A DNA stretch of 64,000 nt from Notolepis coatsorum (taxonomy: Eukaryota > Chordata > Actinopteri > Aulopiformes > Paralepididae), in contig OZ020598.1 of assembly GCA_963971535.1 (NCBI GenBank), positions 93,226,246 through 93,290,245 on the forward strand, written 5' to 3'. The notes beneath the pieces are model-generated. The model saw nothing but the letters and a program-made list of their open reading frames with translations, made no database searches and was not told the DNA's origin. A program made the translations under genes and the position numbers. Below, piece by piece: positions 1 through 12,133 of this stretch (its first letter is position 1; every line of letters starts with the position of its first letter).

Positions 1-121
1 CATCCTGGCTCGTTCAAGAATAGCCCCACGAAAGCAACAATCTAACCCGCGTCTAGAGCTCTGCGCAGCCCTAGCAGGAGCGCATCTAGCCACGTTAATC
101 CAACGTGAACTCACCATTCCG

Positions 122-1948
122 GTGCACAGAACAATCCTGTGGTCAGACTCCACGACAGTACTCACATGGATCAAGTCTGATTCATGCAGATACAAGGTCT
201 TCGTGGGAGTCAGAATCACCGAGATTCAAGAGTTAACAGAAGCAGCGAGCTGGCGGTATTTGGACACCAAACACAACCCAGCTGACGTCATCACCCGGGG
301 AATGTCCCTGGATGACCTCACCCGTCGCAACATCTACAGTGACGGACCAGAATTCCTCAAGCTCCCGGAAGAAGAGTGGCCTACGCCCACCCCACGGGAA
401 GCAAGTAAAGAGGAGGCTGAGAACAAGAAACCTATGTTCTGTGGACTGAGCACAGTCGCCTCCACAGACCCCAACATAGATGACTGCATTACCCTACAGA
501 GTGCGCAGCTAAAGACATTCCTGTGGCACCACCCAGAGATTCAGTCCACCACTGACATTTCAGCAGCTGACTACGAAGAAGCAGAACTTCTTCTACTACA
601 ACGAGCCCAGAGAGACTCGTTCCCCGATGAGCTAGACTGTCTACAGGGAAGAAAGCCCGTCCCATCAGACAGCAGACTGCTCCACCTGGCACCCGAGAGC
701 GACGCCCATAATCTCATCAGAGTGGGTGGTCGCCTGCGGAGAGCCCCCGATCTACCGGATGACATTAAGTACCCGATAGTCTTGAACAGCCGACACAAGG
801 TCACAGAGCTGATCATAAAGAAATACGACGAGGATGTACACCACGCAGGAGCAGAGAGAGTCTTCGCGGAGATCAGACGTCGCTATTGGATACTTCAAGG
901 AAGAGAAGCGGTGCGACGCTTCCAGCGAACCTGTCTAGACTGCCGAAAGTGGCGCGCGCAGCCCAGCATACCCCGGATGGCTGACTTACCTCCCTGTCGC
1001 CTCCGACTCGGCGACAAGCCATTCCACTCCACAGGCATGGACTGTTTTGGCCCGTTGTATATAAAGAGAGGAAGAGGAACCGAGAAGCGGTGGGGTATTG
1101 TATTCAAATGCATGACCACCAGAGCGATACATATCGAACTCCTTCCGACCATGAGCACAGACTCATTCCTTATGGCCTTCCGAAGATTCACATCACGGAA
1201 AGGAAAACCGTCTACATTGTTGTCTGATCACGGGACAAACTTCAAAGGCGGAGAAAGAGAGCTGAGAGAGAGCTTCCAAGCTATGGGCCCAGAACTTAAG
1301 ACCCACCTCGCTCCATCCCAGATTGACTTCCAGTTTAATCCCCCGAACGCACCCCACTTCGGTGGAACCTGGGAACGAGAAGTACGTTCTATAAAGACAG
1401 CCCTGTACGCCGTGCTTGGGGCCCAGACTGTGGCGGAAGAAGTCCTAATGACAGTCCTCACGGAGATCGAGGGAGTATTGAACTCAAAACCCCTCGGTTA
1501 CGTCTCCAGTGATATAGCAGATGTCGACCCAGTCACCCCCAACACACTCTTAATGGGGCGGCTGGACCCCGCGCTACCCCAGACAATGTACAGGCCTGAA
1601 GAAGCGAACGGCCGAAGAATGTGGAGGTACAGTCAAGTGCTAGCTGACAAGTTTTGGAACAGCTTCCTACTCCACTACCTACCGTCTCTACAGACCCGCC
1701 AGAAGTGGGTAAAAGAGAGAGACAATTTGACAGAAGGAACAGTCGTCATGATTATCGACCAGTCACTACCCAGAGCTATGTGGCCGGCTGGCCGCGTAAG
1801 CAAAGGGATCACCGGTGCCGATGGCAAGGTCCGAGCAGCTGAAGTGCTCGTCCAAGGGCGAACATACACACGACCCGTGGCGAGGCTAATAGAACTGCCC
1901 AGACTCCCAGACACTATCGATGATGACCATGACCCCATGACTTTGTGA
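122..1948 (+). CDS. BEL/Pao pol polyprotein, C-terminal part (RNase H end, integrase, DUF5641)
   Basis: The frame of 608 codons continues a polyprotein that starts before the window, so the ATG at 122 is only the first one visible. Residues 1-60 resemble the end of a retroelement RNase H (WSDSTTVLTW, then KHNPADVITRG). Around residues 235-275 there is an integrase zinc-binding H2C2 segment (HHAG...C..C). The integrase core follows with its acidic residues in GMDCFG (about 307), LLSDHGTNF (about 367) and GGTWERE (about 416). Residues 505-603 match the DUF5641-type tail common in Pao elements (KWxxERDNLTEGTVVMI). In the living family this part cuts and joins element DNA into the host genome. 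It is a fossil gene of a mobile element, not a host gene. Confidence 0.85.
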   Translation: MHRTILWSDSTTVLTWIKSDSCRYKVFVGVRITEIQELTEAASWRYLDTKHNPADVITRGMSLDDLTRRNIYSDGPEFLKLPEEEWPTPTPREASKEEAENKKPMFCGLSTVASTDPNIDDCITLQSAQLKTFLWHHPEIQSTTDISAADYEEAELLLLQRAQRDSFPDELDCLQGRKPVPSDSRLLHLAPESDAHNLIRVGGRLRRAPDLPDDIKYPIVLNSRHKVTELIIKKYDEDVHHAGAERVFAEIRRRYWILQGREAVRRFQRTCLDCRKWRAQPSIPRMADLPPCRLRLGDKPFHSTGMDCFGPLYIKRGRGTEKRWGIVFKCMTTRAIHIELLPTMSTDSFLMAFRRFTSRKGKPSTLLSDHGTNFKGGERELRESFQAMGPELKTHLAPSQIDFQFNPPNAPHFGGTWEREVRSIKTALYAVLGAQTVAEEVLMTVLTEIEGVLNSKPLGYVSSDIADVDPVTPNTLLMGRLDPALPQTMYRPEEANGRRMWRYSQVLADKFWNSFLLHYLPSLQTRQKWVKERDNLTEGTVVMIIDQSLPRAMWPAGRVSKGITGADGKVRAAEVLVQGRTYTRPVARLIELPRLPDTIDDDHDPMTL

Positions 1949-2041
1949 GTTGACTGACCCTTACAGCGGACCTTGAGTGGTAGACAGTGCGGTTAATCTG
2001 TCTCTGCTTAGCTAATTAGGTGGGACTAATTAGGGTGCGGC

Positions 2042-3291
2042 TGTTGTGAAGGATCAGATTAAACCGAATATATATATTTATTTATGGATATATATTTAAT
2101 AGTATTTGTATATCGTTTGATATCCCCTGTATATTCCTTGTACAATATGCACTGAATATCCCTTTAGTCTACTAACAGCCCATAATAGTTTCATTCTACC
2201 ATTGGACGAGAACCTGGCGCCAGCAGCCATGCCCCTTGGTTCAAGTTCAATCGTGCCGACAAACATGTCGTGGCAAGCCCGGTTCCGCGTAGGAATACGT
2301 CTGGCGAAATACGAATGGTACTATTTGTTCACAGCGCATATATATATGGCGCAAGTAAAGTAGAACTTTCTTTTAGTCCATTAGTCCTTTACCCTCCAAC
2401 CTAGTAACAGACGCGAAGCCTCACCCACGACGCACGTGTGGTGCAGTAAGGCCTACTTGGCCTCAGAATAGGCATTGAGACATCGTGTGGATTAATAGTT
2501 GAATTGTCATAGTTTGGCACTATACCGTCGAGTTGGACGTATTTCTATTAAGTTAATAATAGTCTATTATGTATGGTGCATCGTTCGGTTAGAGTTATAA
2601 AGTGAGCAGTACCCCCCATCGTTCCTGACGTTATCTGGAGTCTTAACCAGGCTGGGCAGACCACGTGTGGTGCTTGCATCCGAGGAGCTCCGGGCCAGGA
2701 CGAGTGGACCTGTACATTGGATTACTTTACCCGGACGACGGCGAGCCTTCCACGGCTTGGATTATCTACATGCTTTGGGTGCTTTGATTATTCCATGGAT
2801 AACGGCCAACACGGAGAGGAGTCCAGGTGAGACGGCGCTCTACCCCGAGTGAGGTCGCCTCACGTCTCTTCGTTGTGGACCGGCAGCTACCGTCCACCAG
2901 AGGGTCCAGCTGTATTCATCTGTGGACCGAGGTTCTGTGGGCACCGTGTTCAGGACTCTGAATTCTCCCAAGAAATCGTCGGCCAGATGGGATACCGCCA
3001 GCGGCTCTTCTAACCCCCCCCCCCTACTGTCTTACAACCAGCGGGACCCCCCCCCTTAATGTATCCAGCTATAATCATTTAAGTACCATCGCTATAGTTC
3101 CCTAAAGAACCAGGTTGTATATTTGCTCCCTGCGTAACCAGAGATTGGACATTCAATGTTGATTTACCTACGAATACTCATTTGCCTTACAAGTGCATTT
3201 CAAATCATAAATGTCATTAAGTGAACGTTGTATATACCCTTTGCTATATAAAATATTCGATTTATACATTTGTGTGGACTTCGTTTCATCA
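2042..3291 (+). repeat. Putative 3' LTR of the BEL/Pao element
   Basis: The stretch after the pol stop codon begins TGTTGTGAAGG and ends near TTCATCA, a TG...CA layout. It follows a short purine-containing segment and has no coding potential. TATA-like runs occur near 2070-2100 and 2340. The partner LTR is outside the window, so both borders are estimates. Confidence 0.5.
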
Positions 3292-3415
3292 GGTGGGAAA
3301 GTGTTCATCATATCTATATCATGTACTGGATGGCCAGAAGTTAAAGTACAAGCGGTAGTGGTTTAATAATACCATACTTATCAATACAGTCAGGGAATTG
3401 TACCCCTCAGTTACA

Positions 3416-3504
<89 letters not shown>

Positions 3505-3510
3505 CACTAC
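3416..3510. repeat. (CTA)n microsatellite
   Basis: About 30 almost perfect CTA units. The poly-valine frame on the minus strand is an artefact of this repeat. Confidence 0.97.
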
Positions 3511-3623
3511 TTTGGGTATTTTCAAAAGGCTGAAAAACGATACTTTATGTATCCTTAATCCCTAGGCTAATGAGGCACTAAGATGTTAGTAAAAAAAAAC
3601 ATATGCCAATGATAGGAAGTAAC

Positions 3624-4816
<1,193 letters not shown>

Positions 4817-5550
4817 GTCATGGTTTTTGTCTTATTTCACCTTTCTGTGAGGGACAGCTGTCTATTTTTGCTTTATTTCACCTCTCTGTGAGGGATAGCT
4901 GTCAATCCCTGTTCCCTGTGGTTAATTGCCTCATGGGTCGGCAGGTGTGTGGGCTTGATTGCACCTGATGCAGTGCAGCTGTGCCTATGGCCATGTGGAG
5001 TCTATTTTGTAGTATTAGATTATAACTCAACATATTTAAGTTTGGAGATTGCAGTGTCAACTGCTTTTTCATTTTCCTTGTGCTGGCTATACTTTTGGTC
5101 AGGCTTCTTATATTTAAGTGTAGTGCTGCCCTATTCAGCATTTAGCCTTCTTTTGTAGCTATACTCGTTTTCGTCTACTGGCTTAGTTTACACTTTATTT
5201 TATAAAGGCTGAGTCCTTTATGGTAGTGTTTTCTTTTGTTCTTTTGGAACTGCCCTTTGCACATAAACTCCCTTGGTGGAGGTTTATTGTTTTATGTTTG
5301 CAATATAAACTCTGTTTTTAGGAGTTGCCTTTGTGGCTTATTTATTTTCTCTACAATACCTCTTTAATGAGTGTCGTCCTGTTTTTTTGGACATTACTTA
5401 TTTTCTTGAATACTCACTTTGAGGCTTCCACCTGTAAAGGTTGTTTTGTGTTGTTTATTTTTCCCCTTCTCCTAAAACGTCTGCGTAAGCAGTTAGTGGT
5501 TATCCGTTTTACGTATAACTTTAAGAATCCCTATTATCTCCTATGACCCA
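4817..5550 (+). repeat. Possible solo-LTR-like, T-rich dispersed repeat
   Basis: The segment begins TGTCATGG and is T-rich. It contains a short near-duplicate (CTGTGAGGGACAGCTGTC near 4846 and its variant near 4887) and no coding potential. The style resembles fish LTRs, but no target duplication or internal region was seen. Confidence 0.3.
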
Positions 5551-7013
5551 CACACACACACCCACAGCCCTCACACAACCTGGAGTAGCGGCATCTCAGA
5601 CAGGGTTTCATCCATATGTTCCCTCATTTCTATCCATTCCGTAATGCACATAACGTGTTGTTGTCCCCCCTTAACTCATTCAGCGCCAAACACGTAATAT
5701 TATGCGTTTCCTTGCCAACGATTGCGCGCCAAACACGTAATAATACGTTTTTAGATCCTTTGATCTTTTTCCTCTGATCCCCGTTCTAAATCATCATCCG
5801 GATCATTCTAGCCGTCCCTGGCTCGATTGCCTACGTTGGAATTGCAATGCCTATCGAATATCACCAGGTGGCAGTATCACCTACCTTTGAACTGGAACGG
5901 CTTGGTGTGGATACACGTTTTCCTTTTTTTTCTTTTTTTGTAGGGGCTCCTCCTCCTGCTTGAACAGAGATTCACATTGATCGTCTCGAAATTCCGTTGC
6001 CGAAGCATATTTCCCATCGAAACGTGTATAGACATAATTATACACTGATAATCGCGATGGCGATGCGATCACTTGGAATTATTCTTTTTGGAATACCTTC
6101 TGGCTAAGGTAAGGTATATTCTATGTCTATTTTACCGAACCTGAAACATGTTTTTCTAACGATCACAGTTTTGTGTTTTATCGGACGTAAAACATGCATA
6201 CAAACACGATCACAGTTTTGAGTTAAAAATCCCCCCCCCCCCCCCCCCCCCTTGATGATTTTGTGAAGGTACATGGTATATGTCTTTGATTTGGGAGTAT
6301 TTGGGGTTTCAGCGGATCAACCAGAGTGGTTTGGGCTTATTGTATATCACACGTTTTATCTTGCGATCTATGGAAAAAGACTGGATTATCTTGGAAATGT
6401 GCAATGTTTAGCGTGTAATAAACTACAAACTACAGTGTGTAGAAACAAACTATTTTTTCCATGTTGGACTACACGTAGTGTCTGCAGTGGTGTTGCGCAA
6501 TATGTCGGGGCCCCCCCGCAGGGCAGACCCCTCCCCAATCAATAATAAAGTGAGAAAATGTTGCGCGCTATGCGCAACGTCCATCCCATTACAGCCGACC
6601 CTAATGTCGAGCTCACCCTCCGCCTATGCAGGCTCTGACACTACTTGCAGTTTCAGTAATTCCTTGTAATTTCAATGACCCATAATCTCGTGCCATGTCT
6701 GAATATCACTGGCCGTCCCGCTACAACACACATCATTATTATCATCACACTGGACATCGCGGCCACTCAAACCATGTACTAAAACATTTACAGATTAGAT
6801 TCCAGTTCCAATGTAACCTGTAGGCTACTCGTACTGGTTATGGCGAATAAAACATTATATTCTTCTAACCTGTCTCGGGTCTCGGCGGCTGTAGGCTACT
6901 TTTTTAAATGTTTATTTTTTCAGGGATCTTTTGTAAACAGTATAGGGTCAGTAGGAACTGTATAATAATATAATATAATCAGGGCTTCAGCAGCGGGGGT
7001 GCTGAAATAAGTG

Positions 7014-7258
<245 letters not shown>

Positions 7259-7580
7259 CTCTCGTTCACTAGAGGAGACCACTGCCCAACTCCGCGCTCT
7301 CACGCTCAGCTCTGCGGAGCGACACAAACAATGTAACCGTTTTGATGCATACATGTAACCTGGGCCCTGTTTCATGTACGTGGTTCAACTAAGTCGATCA
7401 AGATGTCCATTATCCAGCTTCAGTTAACCCGATGTTCGAAGCCGGGATTTTCCTGTTTCACAAAGGTGGATTCAGTCTCGTTAACTCAAGCCAGACTTGC
7501 GAGTCAGGCTAAATGCGCGCGGCCGTTTTAGGTGAAAAGCCAGCACGTATCGATGGCAGAGACCCTGATTCTCAACGGCA

Positions 7581-7640
7581 TTGATTGATTAATTGATTTA
7601 AGACTTTATTGACAGATTGCAATACGGCTCAATCGCCTCG
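7581..7640 (-). repeat. LINE 3' tail remnant
   Basis: The segment TTGATTGATTAATTGATTTA followed by an ACTTTATTGACAGATTGCA motif also occurs at about 55306-55345. Read on the minus strand it is an AATAAAGT-type 3' end followed by ATCAA-rich units, as in fish LINE tails. Confidence 0.45.
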
Positions 7641-7844
7641 CCGACAAGTTAAATGCGTTATCTATAGGCTAATTCTAAGTCCCTCATTACCTCAATCAAT
7701 CAGATTATATTTCTTTAAACTTGCCTGCTGGATTGAATAATCAAATGAGATCTTGCTAGCGAAAAGAATTAGTTAACTGTTATACAGAATTACGATACGG
7801 CCCTCTTGCCCATTGATTGATGTATAGTCAATCTTTAACTTATC

Positions 7845-7917
7845 TCCAATGTGGTCTAACGGGTTGTTCTTTTGACTTTCACACGGACGACCGGGGTTCA
7901 AGACCCTAGTCGGCTCC
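7845..7917 (+). tRNA. Degenerate tRNA-Glu-like sequence (pseudogene or SINE head)
   Basis: About 73 nt with an A-box-like GTGGTCTAACGG and a B-box GGGTTCAAGACCC. The putative anticodon loop CTTTCAC gives TTC (Glu). The acceptor stem does not pair well, so a working tRNA is unlikely. It lies inside a nested transposon and points towards the second tRNA-like segment at 8072-8144. Confidence 0.5.
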
Positions 7918-8071
7918 TTTTTTTTGCAATATAGGAATAATTCAATTTGGTGCACGTTGAGAGCTATATAAAGAATGACATCCTCAATGCATGTAGATTT
8001 ATAATATTTTAACTTAAAACCAGGCTACTTTGGCGTATAATCATTAATATTATATTCAAAAAAATCATATT

Positions 8072-8144
8072 GGAAACACCGGGATTTGAACCCAGGTCAC
8101 AAGGTTGGCAGGCTTGAGCACTACCGCTGGGCCACTGTGCCAGA
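8072..8144 (-). tRNA. Degenerate tRNA-Gly-like sequence (pseudogene or SINE head)
   Basis: On the minus strand the order is an A-box-like GTGGCCCAGCGGTAG, a loop CTGCCAAC (anticodon GCC) and a B-box GGGTTCAAATCCC. The acceptor ends (CTGGCAC and GTTTCC) do not pair fully. It is probably a tRNA pseudogene or the head of an old SINE. Confidence 0.5.
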
Positions 8145-9517
8145 TGGGATAAATTCATTGTTTATACATTAATGAACGAGAGACCCGTGTTTAGAATATT
8201 CCTTATTTTGAATGAAGTTTTATTTCTTTATCCTCATTCATTCATGTGACGTCAACGGCTCATTCAATTTCTCAAATCCGTCAAACAGCGCATCTCATCA
8301 GACATCTTAATCCCAGTTACAATTAAAATAACCACATTTTTGTGTACATCGCACGAGCGAGCGCCACCGTCGCCACGGTATATATAACGTGCATTATTTA
8401 GGACAAAGTGAATTTAATATCAGCATTTTGGGTCTATTTTACATTTCAAAAGCCCCCTCTGGAAGAATGGAGCACAAAAACGTAATTCAGAATGGTATAA
8501 TGCAGATCGTAGACTGTGGGAATAGTTTCAGGAAACGAGCTGTCACTTCTTTGCGGGGGCGTGGCTCTGCGTGATCGGGCTAACTTGAATTTGAACTCTG
8601 CTTTCGAGCAGGCTCAAACTTTTGGATCTGTTGGCATGGTGATCTGGAAAATCCACGTACATGAAACCGGAAAGTCCGGCTAACCCAGTTATCCAGCTAA
8701 AGTTATCCGGCTAACTCAGTTATCCAGGTACATGGAACGGGGCCCTGTAGTAGCATACTGGTTATGGCGAATAAAACGTTCTATTCTTCTAACCTGTCTC
8801 GGCGGCTGTAGCGTGGCTGGGGGCCTGGCTGGGCTGTCTGTCTGCCTGGACTCGGAGCTGACCGGGGGGTTGAGGTGGGGAGCTTACTGCCGATGCATCT
8901 TCAGTAACGGTAGAGTCAGTATACCTTTGCTGCCTGCTGGAACAATGATGTTCTTTTTCGTAGCTTTGCCGTCTCCTGTTTGGCTTTCGCTCTCATCTTG
9001 TTTTTCTGAGCACCGTGTCCGCTTGGGTATTTTTACCGGCGCTTCCCGCTGTGTTTTGAACGCTGCCCAGCCTGCCAATGAACATTAGTCAGCCGGCTAG
9101 CCCTATCGCAGGTGAGCAAATAATTACAACATAGCAGGGAGGGGGGAGCCCGCCCTCTGCGCGAGATGCATCCAGCTGCAGCCCCGCAGAACCATACACC
9201 CACTGCCACACTGCGCCCTGTTCGTTATGAAATCTAGGAGGATAGCCTACAGTGGGGGCGGGGCCCCCTAAACTCCGGGGCCCCCCCGCACCGCAGGGGT
9301 TGCGGGGGCCTCCGCTACGCCACTGAGTGTCTGTCAAATGAGCCAAACCATTGTCTCCACAGCTATAATACAGAACACACACACAGCTCTGCAAACATCG
9401 TGAAACACTGCGGAAATGACCATTTTAAGCTGGCCTGAAGCGGCAGAGATGGGGACAGCTTATGACGCTGAATGAGTTAACCATGTGCCCATTAATAACC
9501 ATTAACCAAAAATAATG

Positions 9518-9720
9518 AGAATAAGAAGATAAGATAAGAATAAACGTTATTGTCCCAGAGGGGAAAATTTACTTGGAAGATCAGTGCTGCATCATTCTGC
9601 GATAATAGTGTAAACAAAGAAGAACAGAAGAAGAAGAAAAATATATACATGTATTATAGAATCATTCATTCATTCATTCAGTTAGTAAAAAGGACTTCAG
9701 ACAAATATGACGATACATAG
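9518..9720 (-). repeat. LINE 3' end, minus strand
   Basis: Starts with GATAAGATAAG-type pentamers followed by AATAAACGTTATTGTCCC. On the minus strand this reads as a 3' UTR ending in an ATAA signal and TTATC units, a usual LINE tail in fish. There is no coding part. Confidence 0.45.
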
Positions 9721-10689
9721 AGACATGCAACCATAATACATAAGTAGGTAAAATCATTTAAAAAGCTTCAAAAAGCTTAATATTGCACCCTGCCCAAATT
9801 AAATTACAACAGATTAAGACTTGGACAAGAAAAAAGAGGTGACAGCCCACTGTTAGGTGGCACCTCAAAGGAATCGACCTCTAGTATTATTTAGGAGAGC
9901 TTGTAGCGGTTGCTCTTGATCTACTTGTTCTGAACGAATGGCATTGAGCTAATGTGTACAGATATGTAAAACCTGTAAAGTATTTTATTCTTTAAGAAAC
10001 AGATGCTTTGGTGATGTTTGTGTTGAGTTTATGTAATATGATTGCATGTAACTGCTTAACTGTTCCACAAGAGGGCGCTATATGCGTAAGGAGATGCAGC
10101 TGTTGTGGTTGACGTCAGGTAGGAGGGTATACAAGGGATTGTTCCCTCCCCCTCTGTCTCGTCCTCATCTACCTCTCACAGAGAGAAGGTCTCATGGTGC
10201 ATATGCAATGTGAAATAAACCATGCCGATTAAAGGCTAAAGAAGGACCTTGTCGTCATGAACATATTATTGTTGCTCCCCAGGTGACTCTGTCAACAGTT
10301 TGGATTAAGGTCGGTTATTTGGTCCGCTTTAATTGAACCCTGGTTAGTTTCCTCTGATAGTCCGTGGGTTTTGGGGTGGTACGGAAGCTCCTTCCAACTC
10401 TGGTACGTCTGAAAACGTGGGTCTCGGTTCTCTTGCAAGTGAACCCTGGTGCGGTTCATGCTGCGGTTCATGAGGATGTGAATGCAAACTGGACCAAAGG
10501 CAGGAAAATACACAAAAAGTTTTGCATTTCATGAAGCTGATTCAGCAGTTTTTGTTGACATTGATTTTTTAATCAAAACATTATTATTTTTGCAGCTGGT
10601 AAATTAAATATTGTCAAATAATGTTGTTATACTAAACAAATATCTTGCATGCACAATTCAGGTGACCTAGACGCTGGCACAGAATTCAT
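9721..10689. other. Unassigned stretch, possibly with a decayed LTR and a MITE
   Basis: 9930-10260 has an AATAAACC signal near 10214 and looks like a decayed LTR, without visible borders. 10290-10530 contains alternating GGTTC and GAACC motifs (GTGAACCCTGGTGCGGTTCA), as in some fish MITEs. Neither can be bounded. Confidence 0.3.
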
Positions 10690-10899
10690 TACTGATGGAC
10701 ATTTACATTTACATTTAGCTGACGCTTTTATCCAAAGTGACTTACAAGTTCTGTAGACAAGTCAGCAGGAACGGTACAACTCTTACAGCTGAGTAACAAT
10801 GTTCATCAAACAGTGCTGCAACTTGGGTGCTGCAGTTTTGAGTCCATAGACAAAAGACATATTAGTATAGTAGCAGGAGTGCACGGTAGTATAGGACAG
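10690..10899 (+). repeat. Common fish dispersed repeat (TTTAGCTGACGCTTTTATCC family)
   Basis: The segment near 10715-10750 (TTTAGCTGACGCTTTTATCC, then AAAGTGACTTACAA) is recognisable as a repeat scattered through many teleost genomes. It has no coding potential and is cut on its right side by the hAT MITE at 10908. Confidence 0.6.
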
Positions 10900-10907
10900 T
10901 AAGAATG

Positions 10908-11696
10908 AAGGGATGCTCGATATTGGCTTTTTTACCGATACCAGGATATTGTCCAACTCTTAATTTCCGATACCGATATCAACCGATACCGATATATGCA
11001 GGGTTCCCCCCCCCCCCAAAAAACTGAATATGTAAGGGATAATGTATAGCTACGAGGTCATTGTCGCAAAATAATTGACCGACACGTAGTTTAAAATACC
11101 GAGCCGCCTCGGCGAGGTGTTTTAAACGTCAGTGAAGGTCAATTATTTTGCGATGATGACCGAGTAAAGCTATACATTATCCCGCTTATTACATGGCTAA
11201 CTTACTAACAATATACCTAATTCATTTGACAAATCGCAGTTGTTCTGTGGCTCTGTCAGCCCAAATAAAGTGATTATTATTGTCGCGGGCAGCCCGGCAG
11301 GTGTGTCTGATTGGCTGCACTGAAACAGTGTTTGTCAGTGGGCTTGATTGCGAACAGCTGCACACAGCGGTCATTATTGTCCCACCGCGGTCATTATTGT
11401 CTGATAACTGACCTCTGACGCGCGCTATTGACCAATCACAAGCAAGCATTTCGGCGAATGTGAAAACGCCATGTAATAATCTCAGGTAATTAACATTACA
11501 TATCTCTTGTCGTGTAATTAACACAACAGTATGCATACTTTGACAATAAATAAAATAATAGTTTATTCTTATTTGCTTGCCTGGGTAAATAAAGGTTAAA
11601 TAAATGTAAAAAATAAAATAAATATTAATTGAAAACCGATATTTTCCGATATCACATTTTTAGGCCAATATCGGCCGATAATATCGGACATCCCTA
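10908..11696 (+). mobile_element. hAT-type MITE, 'ATATCGG' family copy 1
   Basis: Flanked by a perfect 8-bp duplication TAAGAATG (10900-10907 and 11697-11704). Ends are AAGGGATGCTCGATATTGG and the inverse of TAGGGATGTCCGATATTATC. Subterminal ACCGATATCGG repeats fill both ends. A second copy lies in the opposite orientation at 41277-41626. Copy 1 is about 440 bp longer, matching one internal insertion (about 11031-11483). No transposase is present. Confidence 0.9.
11031..11483. mobile_element. Insertion inside hAT MITE copy 1, with a fold-back section
   Basis: This block is absent from the sister copy at 41277. Its left third (11036-11183) is an imperfect palindrome with arms GGGATAATGTATAGCT and AGCTATACATTATCCC. 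The right border is placed where similarity to the sister copy resumes (CTCAGGTAATTAACATTACA). The ends carry TGTAA and its inverse. The family is unknown. Confidence 0.55.
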
Positions 11697-12133
11697 TAAG
11701 AATGTTTTTTTTTTATGGAGATCACATTACTTTTTAGTCCACATATATAATACCTTACCTTGCGATGCAGCTGGATTCAGGAGATCACAAGATTCTGTGT
11801 AACAAACCATCTGGTGCATCATGTTATATAATCTTTAATCTCCAATTAAGATGTATAGTGATATGAATGAAACCAGGCTTTGTATGGGGGATATGTGTTG
11901 CCAGATTAGATTGATAAACCATTGTATCCCCTTTTTCACAGCATAATGTTGGCAGGTGTAGGATTATGTACCAATGAAAAGGTGACCTGCGTGATCACTT
12001 TGTATAGAAAGTTCGGCGCTCTTGACAAAGTGCAGTGTGAAAGCTAACCGAACCGAGTCAGCCTATAGGGCGTGAAAATGACCCTGATACATTATTTTGT
12101 ACATACACGATTCCCAAAAACATTTATTCTTTA
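11697..12133. other. No gene or bounded repeat recognised
   Basis: AT-rich sequence. 11990-12050 contains a GAAAGCTAACCGAACCGAG motif that may belong with the GGTTC-rich stretch near 10290-10530 as the two ends of an older MITE, with the fish repeat and hAT MITE between them. Confidence 0.3.

Larger units (their letters stand above)
1..3291 (+). mobile_element. BEL/Pao LTR retrotransposon, 3' part
   Basis: Fossil LTR element entering from the left edge of the window. The visible parts, in order, are the end of the RNase H region, an integrase, a C-terminal DUF5641-like domain and a putative 3' LTR (about 2042-3291). The 5' LTR, gag, protease and reverse transcriptase lie outside the window, so its overall state cannot be judged; the visible pol part is open. 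BEL/Pao is assigned from the order of domains and the sequence style of the integrase and tail. Confidence 0.85.
7361..8747. mobile_element. Inverted-repeat DNA element nested in the hAT element
   Basis: The left end GGGCCCTGTTTCATGTAC is mirrored by the right end (reverse complement GGGCCCCGTTCCATGTAC); 16 of 18 positions agree. Imperfect copies of ATCCAGCT and GTTAACC motifs lie inside both ends. The superfamily is not certain (a PIF/Harbinger or hAT-like MITE is possible) because no clean target duplication is visible. No transposase is present. Two tRNA-like segments and a LINE tail lie inside. Confidence 0.6.

Noticed and set aside
7845-8144. Functional tRNA-Glu and tRNA-Gly genes
   Set aside because: Acceptor stems do not pair and both lie in a nested transposon; kept only as tRNA-like relics.
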